NCBI GenBank assembly: GCA_039809495.1
Contig: JBDHVC010000055.1
Location: forward strand, 1 to 33,666
Source of the DNA: JAFLCL01 sp039809495
GTDB lineage: Bacteria; Myxococcota_A; Polyangia; Polyangiales; Sandaracinaceae
Reading direction: 5' to 3'
Length of the DNA stretch: 33,666 nt
Shown: one piece after another, positions 15,422-23,588 of the stretch
How positions within the stretch are numbered: position 1 is the first letter of the stretch
Layout of the letters: every line of letters begins with the position of its first letter
The notes under the pieces: generated by a model
What the model was told of the DNA's origin: nothing
Databases searched by the model: none
Seen by the model: only the letters and a program-made list of their open reading frames with translations
Made by a program: the position numbers and the translations under genes

Positions 15422-16423
15422 ATGATGGATGATCCGAGCGGAGCCATCGTCGACGGCGCCTCGACGAAGGGAGAGCGAGGGCCCCGCGTCGCGCGCCGCA
15501 GGCTGGGCGCGAGCGACGTCGAGGTCTCGGAGATCGCGCTCGGGACGTGGGGCCTCTTGGCGCACGCGTACGGACCGGTCGATGAGGACGCGCTCGAGCG
15601 GACGGTCGAGGCGGCGTGGGACGTGGGCGTGACGACGTTCGACGTCGCGTCGCTCTGGGCCCCGAGCAACGCGGGGCACGGCGAGGCGGAGCGGCGGCTC
15701 GGCGAGGCGCTCGGCGAGCGGCGGCGCGACGCGGTGATCATCGGGCGGGTGGGGCGCGCGCTCGTCGAGGAGCGCGTGGTCGCGCGGATGGACCCGTTCG
15801 CGATGGTGCGCGACGCGGAGCAGTCGCTCGCACGGCTCGGCGTCGAGCGCTTCGACGTGCTCCTCGTGCACGGCGCGAGCGCGAAGGAATTGCTCGACGA
15901 CGGCTACGCGAAGGCGATGGCGGACCTCGCCGAGCGCGGCCTCGTCCGCGCGTGGGGCGCCTCGGTCGGGACGGTCGGCGAGGCGCGCATCGCGATGGAT
16001 CACGGCGCGGGCGCGCTCGCCTTCGCCCACAACCTCGTCCACCGGCGCACGCTCCGCGAGCTCGACGCGGCGCTGCGCGCGCGGAGCGTCGGGGTGATCG
16101 CGCGCTCGCCGCTGCTCTACGGCACGCTCTCGGGGCGCTTCGATCGCGCGACGGAGTTCGCGAAGGACGACCACCGCAGCGAGCGCTGGAGCCCCGAGGC
16201 GTGGGCCAAGCGCGTCGAGGAGATCGAGCGCTACCGCTTCCTCGTCACGGGCGACGTGCCCGACCTGGCGACGGGCGCGCTCCGCTACGTCCTCTCGAGC
16301 CCCCTCGTCTCGTGCGCCCTCGTCGGCGCACACAGCCCGGAGCAGATCCGCCACGCCGCGCGCGCGTCGCGCACGCCTCCCTACCTCCCAGCGGAGCTCG
16401 TCGCGCGCGTCCTCTCGAGCTGA
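15422..16423 (+). CDS. Aldo/keto reductase family protein with altered catalytic tetrad
   Basis: 333 residues. The (beta/alpha)8 NADPH-dependent AKR plan is clear: RRLGASDVEVSEIALGTWGL at the start, the beta2 TTFDVASLW segment, RLGVERFDVLLVHGAS with the catalytic His, LVRAWGASV, VGVIARSPLLYGTLSG, and ALRYVLSSPLVSCALVGAHS near the cofactor-binding end. Asp74 and His150 of the tetrad are present. The Tyr expected five residues after the Asp (DTAxxYG) is Trp79, and the Lys expected in 'vI.TKvG' is Arg109 (AVIIGRVG). Normal reductase activity is therefore doubtful. The start has two consecutive ATGs (15422, 15425). It is divergent from the methyltransferase gene across a 111-bp gap. The stop is in TGACGGCGTGC. 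Confidence 0.9.
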   Translation: MMDDPSGAIVDGASTKGERGPRVARRRLGASDVEVSEIALGTWGLLAHAYGPVDEDALERTVEAAWDVGVTTFDVASLWAPSNAGHGEAERRLGEALGERRRDAVIIGRVGRALVEERVVARMDPFAMVRDAEQSLARLGVERFDVLLVHGASAKELLDDGYAKAMADLAERGLVRAWGASVGTVGEARIAMDHGAGALAFAHNLVHRRTLRELDAALRARSVGVIARSPLLYGTLSGRFDRATEFAKDDHRSERWSPEAWAKRVEEIERYRFLVTGDVPDLATGALRYVLSSPLVSCALVGAHSPEQIRHAARASRTPPYLPAELVARVLSS

Positions 16424-16471
16424 CGGCGTGCCCGCGTCGCGATCGGGCTCGCGCGCGCTCGGCCGCGCGGA

Positions 16472-17293
16472 TCAGCCGTCGTCCTCGTCGCCCTCGCCGT
16501 CCTCGTCGCCCTCGTCGCCCTCGTCGTCCTCGTCGAAGTCGTCGTCCTCGTCGTCCTCGTCGAAGTCGTCGTAGTCCTCGTCCTGGACGTACGAGTCGTC
16601 GTCCGGGCAGTCGACGCTGTTCACGACGAACACGTCGTCGAGCTCTCCGATGGCGTAGAGGAGGGGCCACGTCGCCTCGTCGTCGGCGAGGCCGCGCACG
16701 AGCTTCGTGAGCTGGCTCGTCGAGGGCGGTCGATCCTTCCCCTCGATCATGCCCTGGAGGCGCGGCACGAGGACCCAGTACGCCCACTGGGGCGTCGTCA
16801 TCGCGTCCCGCATGAGCGGCTCCGCGCTCTCGAACGCGGACGCGGGAGGCCGAACCGCCGCCTCGGGGAGCTGCGCGAGCGCCGCCTCGAGGTGCTCGAG
16901 GACGGCTCGGAGCGCCCTCGGCCCCGGCCTCCTCGGCATGGTGCCGAGCCGTTCGTACTCCGCCTTGGCGTCGTCGTCGTCGCGAGGCCACTCCGCGAAG
17001 AACGCGATCACCGCGGCCGCTCGGTCGAGCCGCGCCTGGTGCGCGGGCGGCTCGGGAGGCCCACCGTCACGCGCGCGAGCCAGCGCCCACACGAAGGAGA
17101 GGCTCACGCGCTCGGCGACGAGCGGCGTGCGACCACGCGCCGTCCACGCTCGGACGGCGAGGAGCTCCGAGCGCAGGCCGGGCTGGAGCGCTGGGTGGTA
17201 GAAGTCCGGCGACTCGACGTACGCCAGGCTCGCGTCGAGCGCGTCGAAGAACTCGGCGAAGGACGTGATCACCCGCTTCTTGCGAATCGCCAT
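16472..17293 (-). CDS. Putative Rhs immunity protein with acidic tail
   Basis: 273 residues, no family recognised. It begins 21 nt after the rhs stop on the same strand with its own GAGG ribosome-binding site, the usual position of the immunity gene for an Rhs toxin. Residues 1-215 are an ordinary soluble, mainly helical domain (SFAEFFDALDASLAYVESPD; PEPPAHQARLDRAAAVIAFF; TTPQWAYWVLVPRLQGMIEG). From about residue 230 to the end the sequence is almost only Asp, Glu and Gly, encoded by repeated GTCCTCGTC-type triplets on the plus strand. Such a tail could bind a basic toxin domain or mimic nucleic acid. Immunity function is inferred from position only. Confidence 0.75.
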   Translation of the reverse strand: MAIRKKRVITSFAEFFDALDASLAYVESPDFYHPALQPGLRSELLAVRAWTARGRTPLVAERVSLSFVWALARARDGGPPEPPAHQARLDRAAAVIAFFAEWPRDDDDAKAEYERLGTMPRRPGPRALRAVLEHLEAALAQLPEAAVRPPASAFESAEPLMRDAMTTPQWAYWVLVPRLQGMIEGKDRPPSTSQLTKLVRGLADDEATWPLLYAIGELDDVFVVNSVDCPDDDSYVQDEDYDDFDEDDEDDDFDEDDEGDEGDEDGEGDEDDG

Positions 17294-17314
17294 GATACCT
17301 CGGTCGGTGTCCCC

Positions 17315-20300
17315 TCAGAGCCAGCTCGTGCCACCGCGCGAGCGCGGATAGACGCGCTGAATGCCCCCGCCGTGGGTCCAGATGTCGTTGCCTTTCTGGG
17401 ACCACGTGTCGTACGTCGCGGCCGAGACGCTCTGGAGATAGGGGGTGTTGGGGTCGTTCTGGGTCGGGAAGGCGGTCTTGGGCACCGGAGGGTTGCCCGC
17501 CGCGCTCGCGATCCCGAGCTCGTCGGGGCTGAACCCTTGGTTCGCGAAGTACTGGCCCGGAGGCCTGCTCTGGTCGACCTGGTACTGGGCCTGATGGACC
17601 GGCGCGGGCGGCGGCGGGCCGATGAACATCGGCTGGGTCAGGTCGTGGCCGTTGATGTGGTTCCCGACCGGCTCCGGGTGCACGAAGGCCTCGAGGACCC
17701 GCTCGCGAGCGGCGATCTGCTTCTTCGACGCGCCAGACGTCCGAGCGAGCTCGAGATCTCCGGGATCGATCCCCTTGAAGCGCCCCGTCGCCTTGTCGGC
17801 CGCCTTGAGGTGGTTGTCATAGGCGTTCTTCAGCCGGTTGCGCTGGCTCCCGGTCAGCTCGAGGGGCTCGACCTTCCCATCTGGAGAGCCGGGCCGCACC
17901 CGCTTGAAGCCCGACCCTTCCTTCCCGTCGTTGTCGCGCGACTCCCTCCGGTTGTTCCGGTTCCGCGTGATGTTCGGGTGGTCGAGGCCGAGGACGTCGA
18001 CGTCCGCGAGCGGGTTCGTCGGCGCGCCGTAGAGGTTGTGCTCGCTGCCCGCGTAGCCGAGGGGATCGGACTGGAGGTAGCGACCGAGCAGCGGGTCGTA
18101 GTAGCGGTAGCGGTTGTAGTGGAGGCCCACCTCGGGATCGAGGTAGTGCCCAGGCCAGCGGAGGTTCAGCTCGATCCGCGCGCCCGGCGCCACCTCGATG
18201 CGGCCATAGGGATCGACCCGCGTCGCCATCCACACGACGTCACCGCGCGCGTCCTGGACGACGAGCGGCTGCCCCGCCGGATCGGCGAAGAGCTGGTAGC
18301 TCCGGCCCTCCTCGGGCGGCGCGTCGACGCTCGCGTAGTCCGTGAACGAGACGGGCACGAGCGCGGACGCCGACGCGTACTGGTAGATGCGGAGGGTGCC
18401 GTCGGGCGCCACCTCGGCGGCGAGCCGATCGCCGTCCCACACGAAGCTTCGCACCGCGTCGCCGTGTCGCGCCACGAGCCGCCGGCCGAGGGCGTCGTAC
18501 TCGAAGCTCGAGCGCTCGCCCCCGCCCCGCTCGATCGCGACGAGCAGGTCGAACGCGTCGTAGACGTAGCGCGTCTCGGCGCCCGTCAGGCGGTGGCGAC
18601 GGACCGCGAGGTGATCGCGCGCGTCGTACGCGAACGTCTCCGCGTCGCTCGCGAGGAGGCGGTTGCCCGACCCGAGCTCCATCCGGCCGACGTCGGGCTT
18701 CGAGAGCAGGACGTCCGCGCCGTCGAGGACGTACTCGAGGCTCTCCCCGTTCGTCGTCGTCTCGCCGATCAGCCGATGCGCGGCGTCGTAGTGATACGCC
18801 GTCGTCCCCCGCATGCTGTCCACGACGCGGCGGAGCTCTCCCTCGTGCGACCAGTCGTAGCGCTGCGTCCAGCCGCGCTCGGCGCCCGACGCGCCGTACC
18901 ACAGCATCCGCGCGACGAGCCGGCCGCGGTCGTCGTACTGGGTCAGCTCCTGGGTGCCGTTCGCGGCGTGGCGGAGCACGAGCCCCGTCTCGTCGACCGT
19001 GAGGTCCGTCGTGCTCCCGTCGGGCGCGACGAGCCGCGTCGCCTCGCGGCCGCGATCGAGCGTCTCGAGCGCGAACCGATCGAGGATCCGCGTGATCCGC
19101 CCTCGACCCAGGCGGTGGCGGTGGACGACGCCTTCGCCGTCGACGAGGTCCCACGTCGCTCGCCCGAGGGCGTCTCGGAGGAGCGTCACCTCGTGCCGCT
19201 CCGTCGACGCCTCGACGAGGTTGCCCGAGCGGTCGTAGCGATAGCGGTGCTCCCCGCCGCTCGCGAGCCTGCGCACGGCGACGAAGTGGCTGACGGGATC
19301 GTGCTCGTTCTCGAAGAGGACGTGGCCCTCGCCGTCGCGCTTGCGCACGAACCGATCGCCGACGTCGTACTCGTAGGTCTCGCGGACCTTCCCCATCCGC
19401 GAGACGCGGACGAGGCGATCCTTGTGGTCGTAGTCGAAGAGGGTCGCGTTGCCGTTCGCGTCGACGACGCTGACGAGCTCCTCTCGCCTCGAGTACCGGA
19501 AGCGCGTCACGTCGCCCACGGCGGAGCGCGCTTCGCCGATCAGGTTCCAGGAGGTGACCCGCTGCTCGCGGCGACGCCCGTCGGCGTCGACCTCGGCGAC
19601 GAGGTTGCCCGCCGCGTCGTACGAGCGCTCGACGCGGCGGCCGAGGGGATCCTCCTCGAGCGTCGTGCGGCCGAGCGCGTCCTTCTCGACGCGCGGCTCG
19701 GCGAGCGGCAGGGGCTCGGCGGGCCGCAGCGTGAACGTGCCCGGCACCCACTGCCTGAAGCCGAGCGGGACGCGCTCGAAGAGGGGGCCCGCGGCGCCGC
19801 GCGAGGCCTCGATGGCGAGGAGCAGGATCCCATCGTAGAGGCGCGCGACGGGCGTGCTCGGGAGCGTGCGCTCGAAGGGGTCGCCGAGGGCGGGCGCCTC
19901 GAGCTCCGTCGGGAACTGGTAGCCGAACTGATCCACGCGACCGACGTTCGCGCCGTCCGCGTCGTAGAGGTTGCGGACGACGCGCCCCCCCGAGTCGATG
20001 AGCTCGACGACCTTCCCGTCATCGTCGCGTACGCGGACGAGCTCGCCGCCGTAGGGATCGACGAGGGTGCGCAGGAAGCCGTCGTCGTCGTAGTGGTACT
20101 CCCACGTCGCCTTCTCGGCGTCGACGTAGACGGTCTTCTTGTCCTCGGGGTAGTAGCGGATCTCGCTCTCCCAGAGGCCGTCCTCGCCGGAGCACCACAC
20201 GCAGCGGCTCGCGGCGTCGTACCTGTACGCGTAGACGTAGCCGTTCGGATCCGTCTGCTTCACGAGCCGATGGAACCAGTCGAGCTCGTAGCGCCACTTG

Positions 20301-21886
20301 CCCCCCACCGCGTCGCGCGCCTCCGTCAGGTCGCCGGCGCGCGAGTACGCGTACGCCGCGCGCAGGGTGGGCTCCGGGCTCGCGGTGGAGCCGAAGGGCA
20401 CGTGCGGGAGCTCGTAGAGATCCGTGACGTGACCGTCGCGGTCGTAGCGGAGCTCGTAGCGCGTCTCTCGGCGCGGCTCCCACTGCCACTCGGTGAAGGT
20501 CGCGAGGCGGCCCGTCTCGTCGTAGCCGAGCTCGAGCTCGCCGCCCTTCGTGATCAGCTTCTTGAGCGGATAGAGCCCGTCGTACTCGCCGCCGGAGAAC
20601 TCCATCACGGGCTCGTCGCGGTAGGAGATCTGGTATCGGCCGCGCCGCAGGCGCCGAAGGACGTAGCCATTGCTCTTCGCGACGTCGCTGCCCTTGCGGA
20701 AGCGCGGGAACTCGAACTCTTGTCCGTCCCAGTCGGTGAAGATCGCCTTGTGCAGGCGCACGCGCAGGCTGCGCTGGTAGAGGTGGCGGCTGCCGTGGCC
20801 GAGCGGGCCGTCCTGACGATGGTGCGCCGTCGTGTAGTGCCGCTCCCACCGGAAGAGGCCGCTCGAGACGAAGTCGACGTAGGTGCCGAAGTTCTCGCCG
20901 GTGATGAGGTAGATCGGCTCGCCGCCGTTGCACTGGTGGGCGTTGCCGCGGCGCGCGTTCCACTTGCCGCGCACCGCCTTGGCGACGGACTTGAGCGCCT
21001 TCATCAGCCCCTGCACCGCCATCTCGCCGATGGGCGGGCACGGGAAGCCGCCGACGAGGACGTTGGGGACCGGCGGGCCCACCAGCATCCCGTAGCCCGG
21101 CGGGATCCCGGGATCCTTCCCGGCGAGGAGCTTGACGGCGAGCACGGCGGCGTCGGCCGCGGCCTGCGCGCCGGCCCACGCGTTGCCCGTCGCGATCGCG
21201 CCCGCCGCGCCAGCCACGACGCCGAGCGCCCCCATGACGCTGGAGAACGCCCCCATCGACGTCGGGTTGCAGTGCTTGGTGATGTCTCCGAGGCGAGCGG
21301 CGCGAGCACCCCCGAAGAACACGTTGCTCGAGCCGGTGTAGACCTCGAACGGGGGCGCGAGCGAGCCGCACGTGACGGCGAGGCCGATGTCGCCCGCTCG
21401 CGCCGCGGGCAGGCCCCCGACGAGCACCGTGACCGAGCCGGCGCCGAGCAGCATCCCGATCGAGGGCAGCGGCACGGGAGGCGCGGGCGGGATGAGCGAG
21501 GGCGGGTGCGTGTGCGCGTGCGGCGGCCCGATGTGCATCCCGAGCAGCGTCATGGCCGGCATCCCCGGGAACGCCGCCGCGATCGGCGCCGTGAGCGCCG
21601 CGAACGCCGTGTCGATGATCTGCTGCGGCGCCCCGATCACGCCGAGCACGCCGCCGAGCCCCGCCGCCACCCAGCCCGCCGCGCCCTGCTCGGGCGGCGG
21701 CGCGCTCATGAACGGCGCGGCCGTCTTGTTGATGACGTCGACGACGCAGTTGACCCCGGGGCTGCCCGTCGGCGCGATCAGCTCCGGCGGGTGAGGCGGC
21801 GGCGCCTTCGCGGGCTTGGCGCCGCCCTCGTGCGAGCCCTTGCCGGCCGCGCTCGAGCCCGAGCCCCGGTCGACGCCTTCCGTCAT
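17315..21886 (-). CDS. PAAR-Rhs polymorphic toxin (type VI effector)
   Basis: 1523 residues. Two hydrophobic stretches (about 72-106 and 211-232) bracket PAAR-like segments (SVTVLVGGLPAARAGD, SSNVFFGGARAARLGDITKH, PNVLVGGFPCPPIGE). PAAR caps the VgrG spike, and the hydrophobic regions may help translocation. From about 335 to 1300 there is an Rhs/YD-repeat shell (many 'YD..G....' units such as RYDRSGNLVEA, SYDAAGNLVAEVD). It closes with the hallmark core end YDPLLGRYLQSDPLGYAG and NPLADVDVLGL. The 222 residues after it (1302-1523) are a separate toxin domain. ATG 21886 follows GAGGCGGGG and overlaps the stop of a 43-codon ORF. The next gene is the putative immunity gene. Toxin is expected inside the shell, released in the target cell; the secretion machine is not in this window. 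Confidence 0.95.
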   Translation of the reverse strand: MTEGVDRGSGSSAAGKGSHEGGAKPAKAPPPHPPELIAPTGSPGVNCVVDVINKTAAPFMSAPPPEQGAAGWVAAGLGGVLGVIGAPQQIIDTAFAALTAPIAAAFPGMPAMTLLGMHIGPPHAHTHPPSLIPPAPPVPLPSIGMLLGAGSVTVLVGGLPAARAGDIGLAVTCGSLAPPFEVYTGSSNVFFGGARAARLGDITKHCNPTSMGAFSSVMGALGVVAGAAGAIATGNAWAGAQAAADAAVLAVKLLAGKDPGIPPGYGMLVGPPVPNVLVGGFPCPPIGEMAVQGLMKALKSVAKAVRGKWNARRGNAHQCNGGEPIYLITGENFGTYVDFVSSGLFRWERHYTTAHHRQDGPLGHGSRHLYQRSLRVRLHKAIFTDWDGQEFEFPRFRKGSDVAKSNGYVLRRLRRGRYQISYRDEPVMEFSGGEYDGLYPLKKLITKGGELELGYDETGRLATFTEWQWEPRRETRYELRYDRDGHVTDLYELPHVPFGSTASPEPTLRAAYAYSRAGDLTEARDAVGGKWRYELDWFHRLVKQTDPNGYVYAYRYDAASRCVWCSGEDGLWESEIRYYPEDKKTVYVDAEKATWEYHYDDDGFLRTLVDPYGGELVRVRDDDGKVVELIDSGGRVVRNLYDADGANVGRVDQFGYQFPTELEAPALGDPFERTLPSTPVARLYDGILLLAIEASRGAAGPLFERVPLGFRQWVPGTFTLRPAEPLPLAEPRVEKDALGRTTLEEDPLGRRVERSYDAAGNLVAEVDADGRRREQRVTSWNLIGEARSAVGDVTRFRYSRREELVSVVDANGNATLFDYDHKDRLVRVSRMGKVRETYEYDVGDRFVRKRDGEGHVLFENEHDPVSHFVAVRRLASGGEHRYRYDRSGNLVEASTERHEVTLLRDALGRATWDLVDGEGVVHRHRLGRGRITRILDRFALETLDRGREATRLVAPDGSTTDLTVDETGLVLRHAANGTQELTQYDDRGRLVARMLWYGASGAERGWTQRYDWSHEGELRRVVDSMRGTTAYHYDAAHRLIGETTTNGESLEYVLDGADVLLSKPDVGRMELGSGNRLLASDAETFAYDARDHLAVRRHRLTGAETRYVYDAFDLLVAIERGGGERSSFEYDALGRRLVARHGDAVRSFVWDGDRLAAEVAPDGTLRIYQYASASALVPVSFTDYASVDAPPEEGRSYQLFADPAGQPLVVQDARGDVVWMATRVDPYGRIEVAPGARIELNLRWPGHYLDPEVGLHYNRYRYYDPLLGRYLQSDPLGYAGSEHNLYGAPTNPLADVDVLGLDHPNITRNRNNRRESRDNDGKEGSGFKRVRPGSPDGKVEPLELTGSQRNRLKNAYDNHLKAADKATGRFKGIDPGDLELARTSGASKKQIAARERVLEAFVHPEPVGNHINGHDLTQPMFIGPPPPAPVHQAQYQVDQSRPPGQYFANQGFSPDELGIASAAGNPPVPKTAFPTQNDPNTPYLQSVSAATYDTWSQKGNDIWTHGGGIQRVYPRSRGGTSWL
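17318..17983 (-). other. Variable C-terminal toxin domain of the Rhs protein
   Basis: Residues 1302-1523 follow the invariant Rhs core. The first 30 residues are basic and Asn/Arg-rich, then a helical segment (TGSQRNRLKNAYDNHLKAAD) and the pattern NHINGHDLTQPMFIGPPPPA, GQYFANQGFSPDELGI, SVSAATYDTWSQKG and THGGGIQRVYP. From memory the 'h.v.Y......G.YF.....ELGI......S....DTWS....GGG.Q' order resembles a recurrent polymorphic-toxin family (possibly the one called type 46). I could not check this, and I assign no enzymatic activity. Confidence 0.6.
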
Positions 21887-22014
21887 GCCCCGCCTCGCCG
21901 CGCGCGCGCGGATCGAGCGCGAACCGACGGTCGCTCCGCGTGAGCCGGGCGCGCCTCACACGCGAGCGCGGGCGAGTCGATCGCTTCCACCCTCTCGTCG
22001 CTCGCGTCCGTCAT
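21883..22014 (-). CDS. 43-codon leader ORF overlapping rhs start
   Basis: This ORF has a better ribosome-binding site (GGAGGAACC then ATG) than rhs itself. It begins MTDASDERVEA and its TGA overlaps the rhs ATG (ATGA). Its first codons and leader are homologous to those of vgrG (GCGGAGGATCC ATG, MADSSDERGGA). After residue 11 it turns Arg/Ala-rich with no recognisable domain. It could be a translated leader that couples ribosomes onto rhs, or the remnant of a duplicated vgrG start. A frameshifted N-terminal extension of Rhs is less likely because the rhs frame has its own PAAR protein start. Real translation is plausible but unproven. Confidence 0.45.
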   Translation of the reverse strand: MTDASDERVEAIDSPALACEARPAHAERPSVRARSARARRGGA

Positions 22015-22081
22015 GGTTCCTCCGCGTGGAAGCCGGTCGGTGAGCCGACGGGTCAGGGTCGCCGATCGACACGCGCCCGCG

Positions 22082-22087
22082 AGGGTA
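22082..22087 (-). promoter_or_regulatory. Putative -10 box of the rhs unit
   Basis: CCCGTGTTACCCTCGCG around this box matches 14 of 17 bases with CCCGTGCTAGCCTCACG upstream of vgrG. It lies 68 bp before the leader ORF's ATG, against 74 bp for vgrG. No conserved -35 was found. Confidence 0.5.
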
Positions 22088-22176
22088 ACACGGGGACGGG
22101 GCGCGCGTGGAGGGGTCACGGTGGCCCAGCAGCGCTCGGTCCCTGGGCCGCGAGCGCCCGCGCGGCCTCGGCGCGC

Positions 22177-22198
22177 CGCGCGAGGCGCGGAGGCGAGG
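22177..22198 (+). repeat. 22-bp direct repeat, copy 1
   Basis: Identical to 22297-22318 (core CGCGCGAGGCGCGGAGGCG). The first 16 bp also occur at 15327-15342, between the methyltransferase and the aldo/keto reductase. Confidence 0.7.
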
Positions 22199-22296
22199 AG
22201 CGTGAAGGACGATTGCCCGCTCGCGCGAGTCGTCGAATGCTCAGCGCCGTGCGAGCCACGAGCGCCACCGAGCGCGAGCACGGAGAGACGACGCGA

Positions 22297-22318
22297 CGCG
22301 CGAGGCGCGGAGGCGAGG
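22297..22318 (+). repeat. 22-bp direct repeat, copy 2
   Basis: Second copy, exactly 120 bp from the first, upstream of the cysteine desulfurase. Confidence 0.7.
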
Positions 22319-22388
22319 TCTCTCGCGCGCGCGGCGTGCATCCGTCGAGCGAGGCGCGCCGCGCGGCCCGCCGCTTCGAGCGTGCCCG

Positions 22389-23549
22389 ATGACCACGAGC
22401 GATCCCATCTACCTCGACCACAACGCGACGACGCCGCTCCTAGGCGAGGTCGTCGACGCGATGCTCCCGTTCCTCTCCGAGCACTTCGGCAACCCCTCGA
22501 GCGGGCACGTCTACGGCGCCCGCGCGAGCGCCGCGATCGCCCACGCGCGCGAGCAGGTCGCGGCGCTCCTCGGCTGTGACGCGAGCGAGGTGGTGTTCAC
22601 CTCGGGCGGGACCGAGGCGAACAACCTCGCCATCCGAGGCGTGGCGGAGGCGCTCGAGGGCAAGCGCCACGTCGTGACGAGCGTGATCGAGCACCCGGCG
22701 ACGGCGCGCCCCTCCGCGTGGCTCGAGCGCCACGGCCACGACGTCACCCGCGTCGGCGTCGACCGCGACGGGCGGCTCGACCTCGAGGAGGCGCGCGACG
22801 CCATCGACGGCGACACGGCGCTCGTCACCGTGATGCACTCGAACAACGAGACCGGCGTGCTCCAGCCCATCGCGGAGCTCGCGCGGCTCGCCCGGGCCGC
22901 GGGCGCGATCGTTCACACCGACGCCGCGCAGTCGGTCGGCAAGGTCCCTCTGCGGGTCCGGGCGCTCGACGTGGACCTGCTCTCCGTCGCGGGCCACAAG
23001 CTCTACGCCCCGAAGGGCGTCGGCGCGCTCTACGTGAAGCGCGGCACGCCCATCGCGCCGTTCGCGCTCGGCGCCGGGCACGAGGGCGGGCTCCGGCCCG
23101 GGACCGAGAACGTCGCGTCGATCGTCGGGCTCGGCGCCGCGTGCGAGGCGGCCCTGCGAGACCTCGAGGGCGTCGCCGCGCGCGTGAGGGCGCTCCGCGA
23201 TCGGCTCTGGGACACGCTCGCGGCGGGCGTCCCAGGGCTCGCGCTCAACGGCCACCCGGCGCTGCGCCTGCCGAACACCCTCAACGTCCGCTTCCCGGAC
23301 GCCACGGGCGACGACATCCTCGAGGGAGCGCCCGAGCTCGCGGCGTCCACGGGCTCGGCGTGTCACGAGGGCGAGCAGCGCGCCTCGAGCGTCATCCTGG
23401 CGATGGGCGTCGACGAGCGCGCCGCGCTCGGCTCCGTGCGCCTCACGCTCGGCCGCTCGACGACCGACGACGACATCGCGCGCGCCGCCGCCGCGCTCGC
23501 GCGCTCGTGGCGGCTGGCCTGCCTCCAGAGCGCGCGCGAGACGCCGTAG
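22389..23549 (+). CDS. Cysteine desulfurase (NifS/IscS class)
   Basis: 386 residues, the usual length. This PLP enzyme converts cysteine to alanine and passes persulfide sulfur to iron-sulfur cluster or tRNA-thiolation acceptors. It opens with IYLDHNATTPL. TSGGTEANNLAI is the PLP phosphate site, EHPA contains the acid-base His102, and HTDAAQSVGK has the cofactor Asp. AGHKLYAPKGVG carries the Schiff-base Lys204. STGSACHEGEQRASSVI holds the catalytic Cys325 in the flexible loop of group I enzymes. No iscU, iscA or sufE is adjacent. It is the only plus-strand gene between two minus-strand secretion-payload units. There is no Shine-Dalgarno at ATG 22389. Confidence 0.95.
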   Translation: MTTSDPIYLDHNATTPLLGEVVDAMLPFLSEHFGNPSSGHVYGARASAAIAHAREQVAALLGCDASEVVFTSGGTEANNLAIRGVAEALEGKRHVVTSVIEHPATARPSAWLERHGHDVTRVGVDRDGRLDLEEARDAIDGDTALVTVMHSNNETGVLQPIAELARLARAAGAIVHTDAAQSVGKVPLRVRALDVDLLSVAGHKLYAPKGVGALYVKRGTPIAPFALGAGHEGGLRPGTENVASIVGLGAACEAALRDLEGVAARVRALRDRLWDTLAAGVPGLALNGHPALRLPNTLNVRFPDATGDDILEGAPELAASTGSACHEGEQRASSVILAMGVDERAALGSVRLTLGRSTTDDDIARAAAALARSWRLACLQSARETP

Positions 23550-23588
23550 GCGCCGACCTCGACGGCTCCTACGAGACAGCGAGCGCCG

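Larger units (their letters stand above)
22015..22388. promoter_or_regulatory. 374-bp divergent intergenic region, rhs unit / cysteine desulfurase
   Basis: The minus side holds the rhs-unit leader, its ribosome-binding site and the TACCCT box. The plus side, upstream of the desulfurase, has only a weak candidate (TTGCCC, 17 bp, AATGCT at 22213-22241). A 22-bp direct repeat occurs twice, 120 bp apart. Frames crossing the region are Arg/Ala-rich and look non-coding. Confidence 0.4.

Noticed and set aside
16480..16640. Repeated GTC/CTC triplets as a non-coding simple repeat
   Set aside because: They encode the acidic tail of the putative immunity protein in frame on the minus strand.
16892..21943. 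1683-codon open frame on the plus strand opposite rhs
   Set aside because: It is an antisense shadow produced by GC-biased codons. It is rich in Arg, Glu, Val and Leu with no domain, while the minus strand shows a textbook PAAR-Rhs protein.
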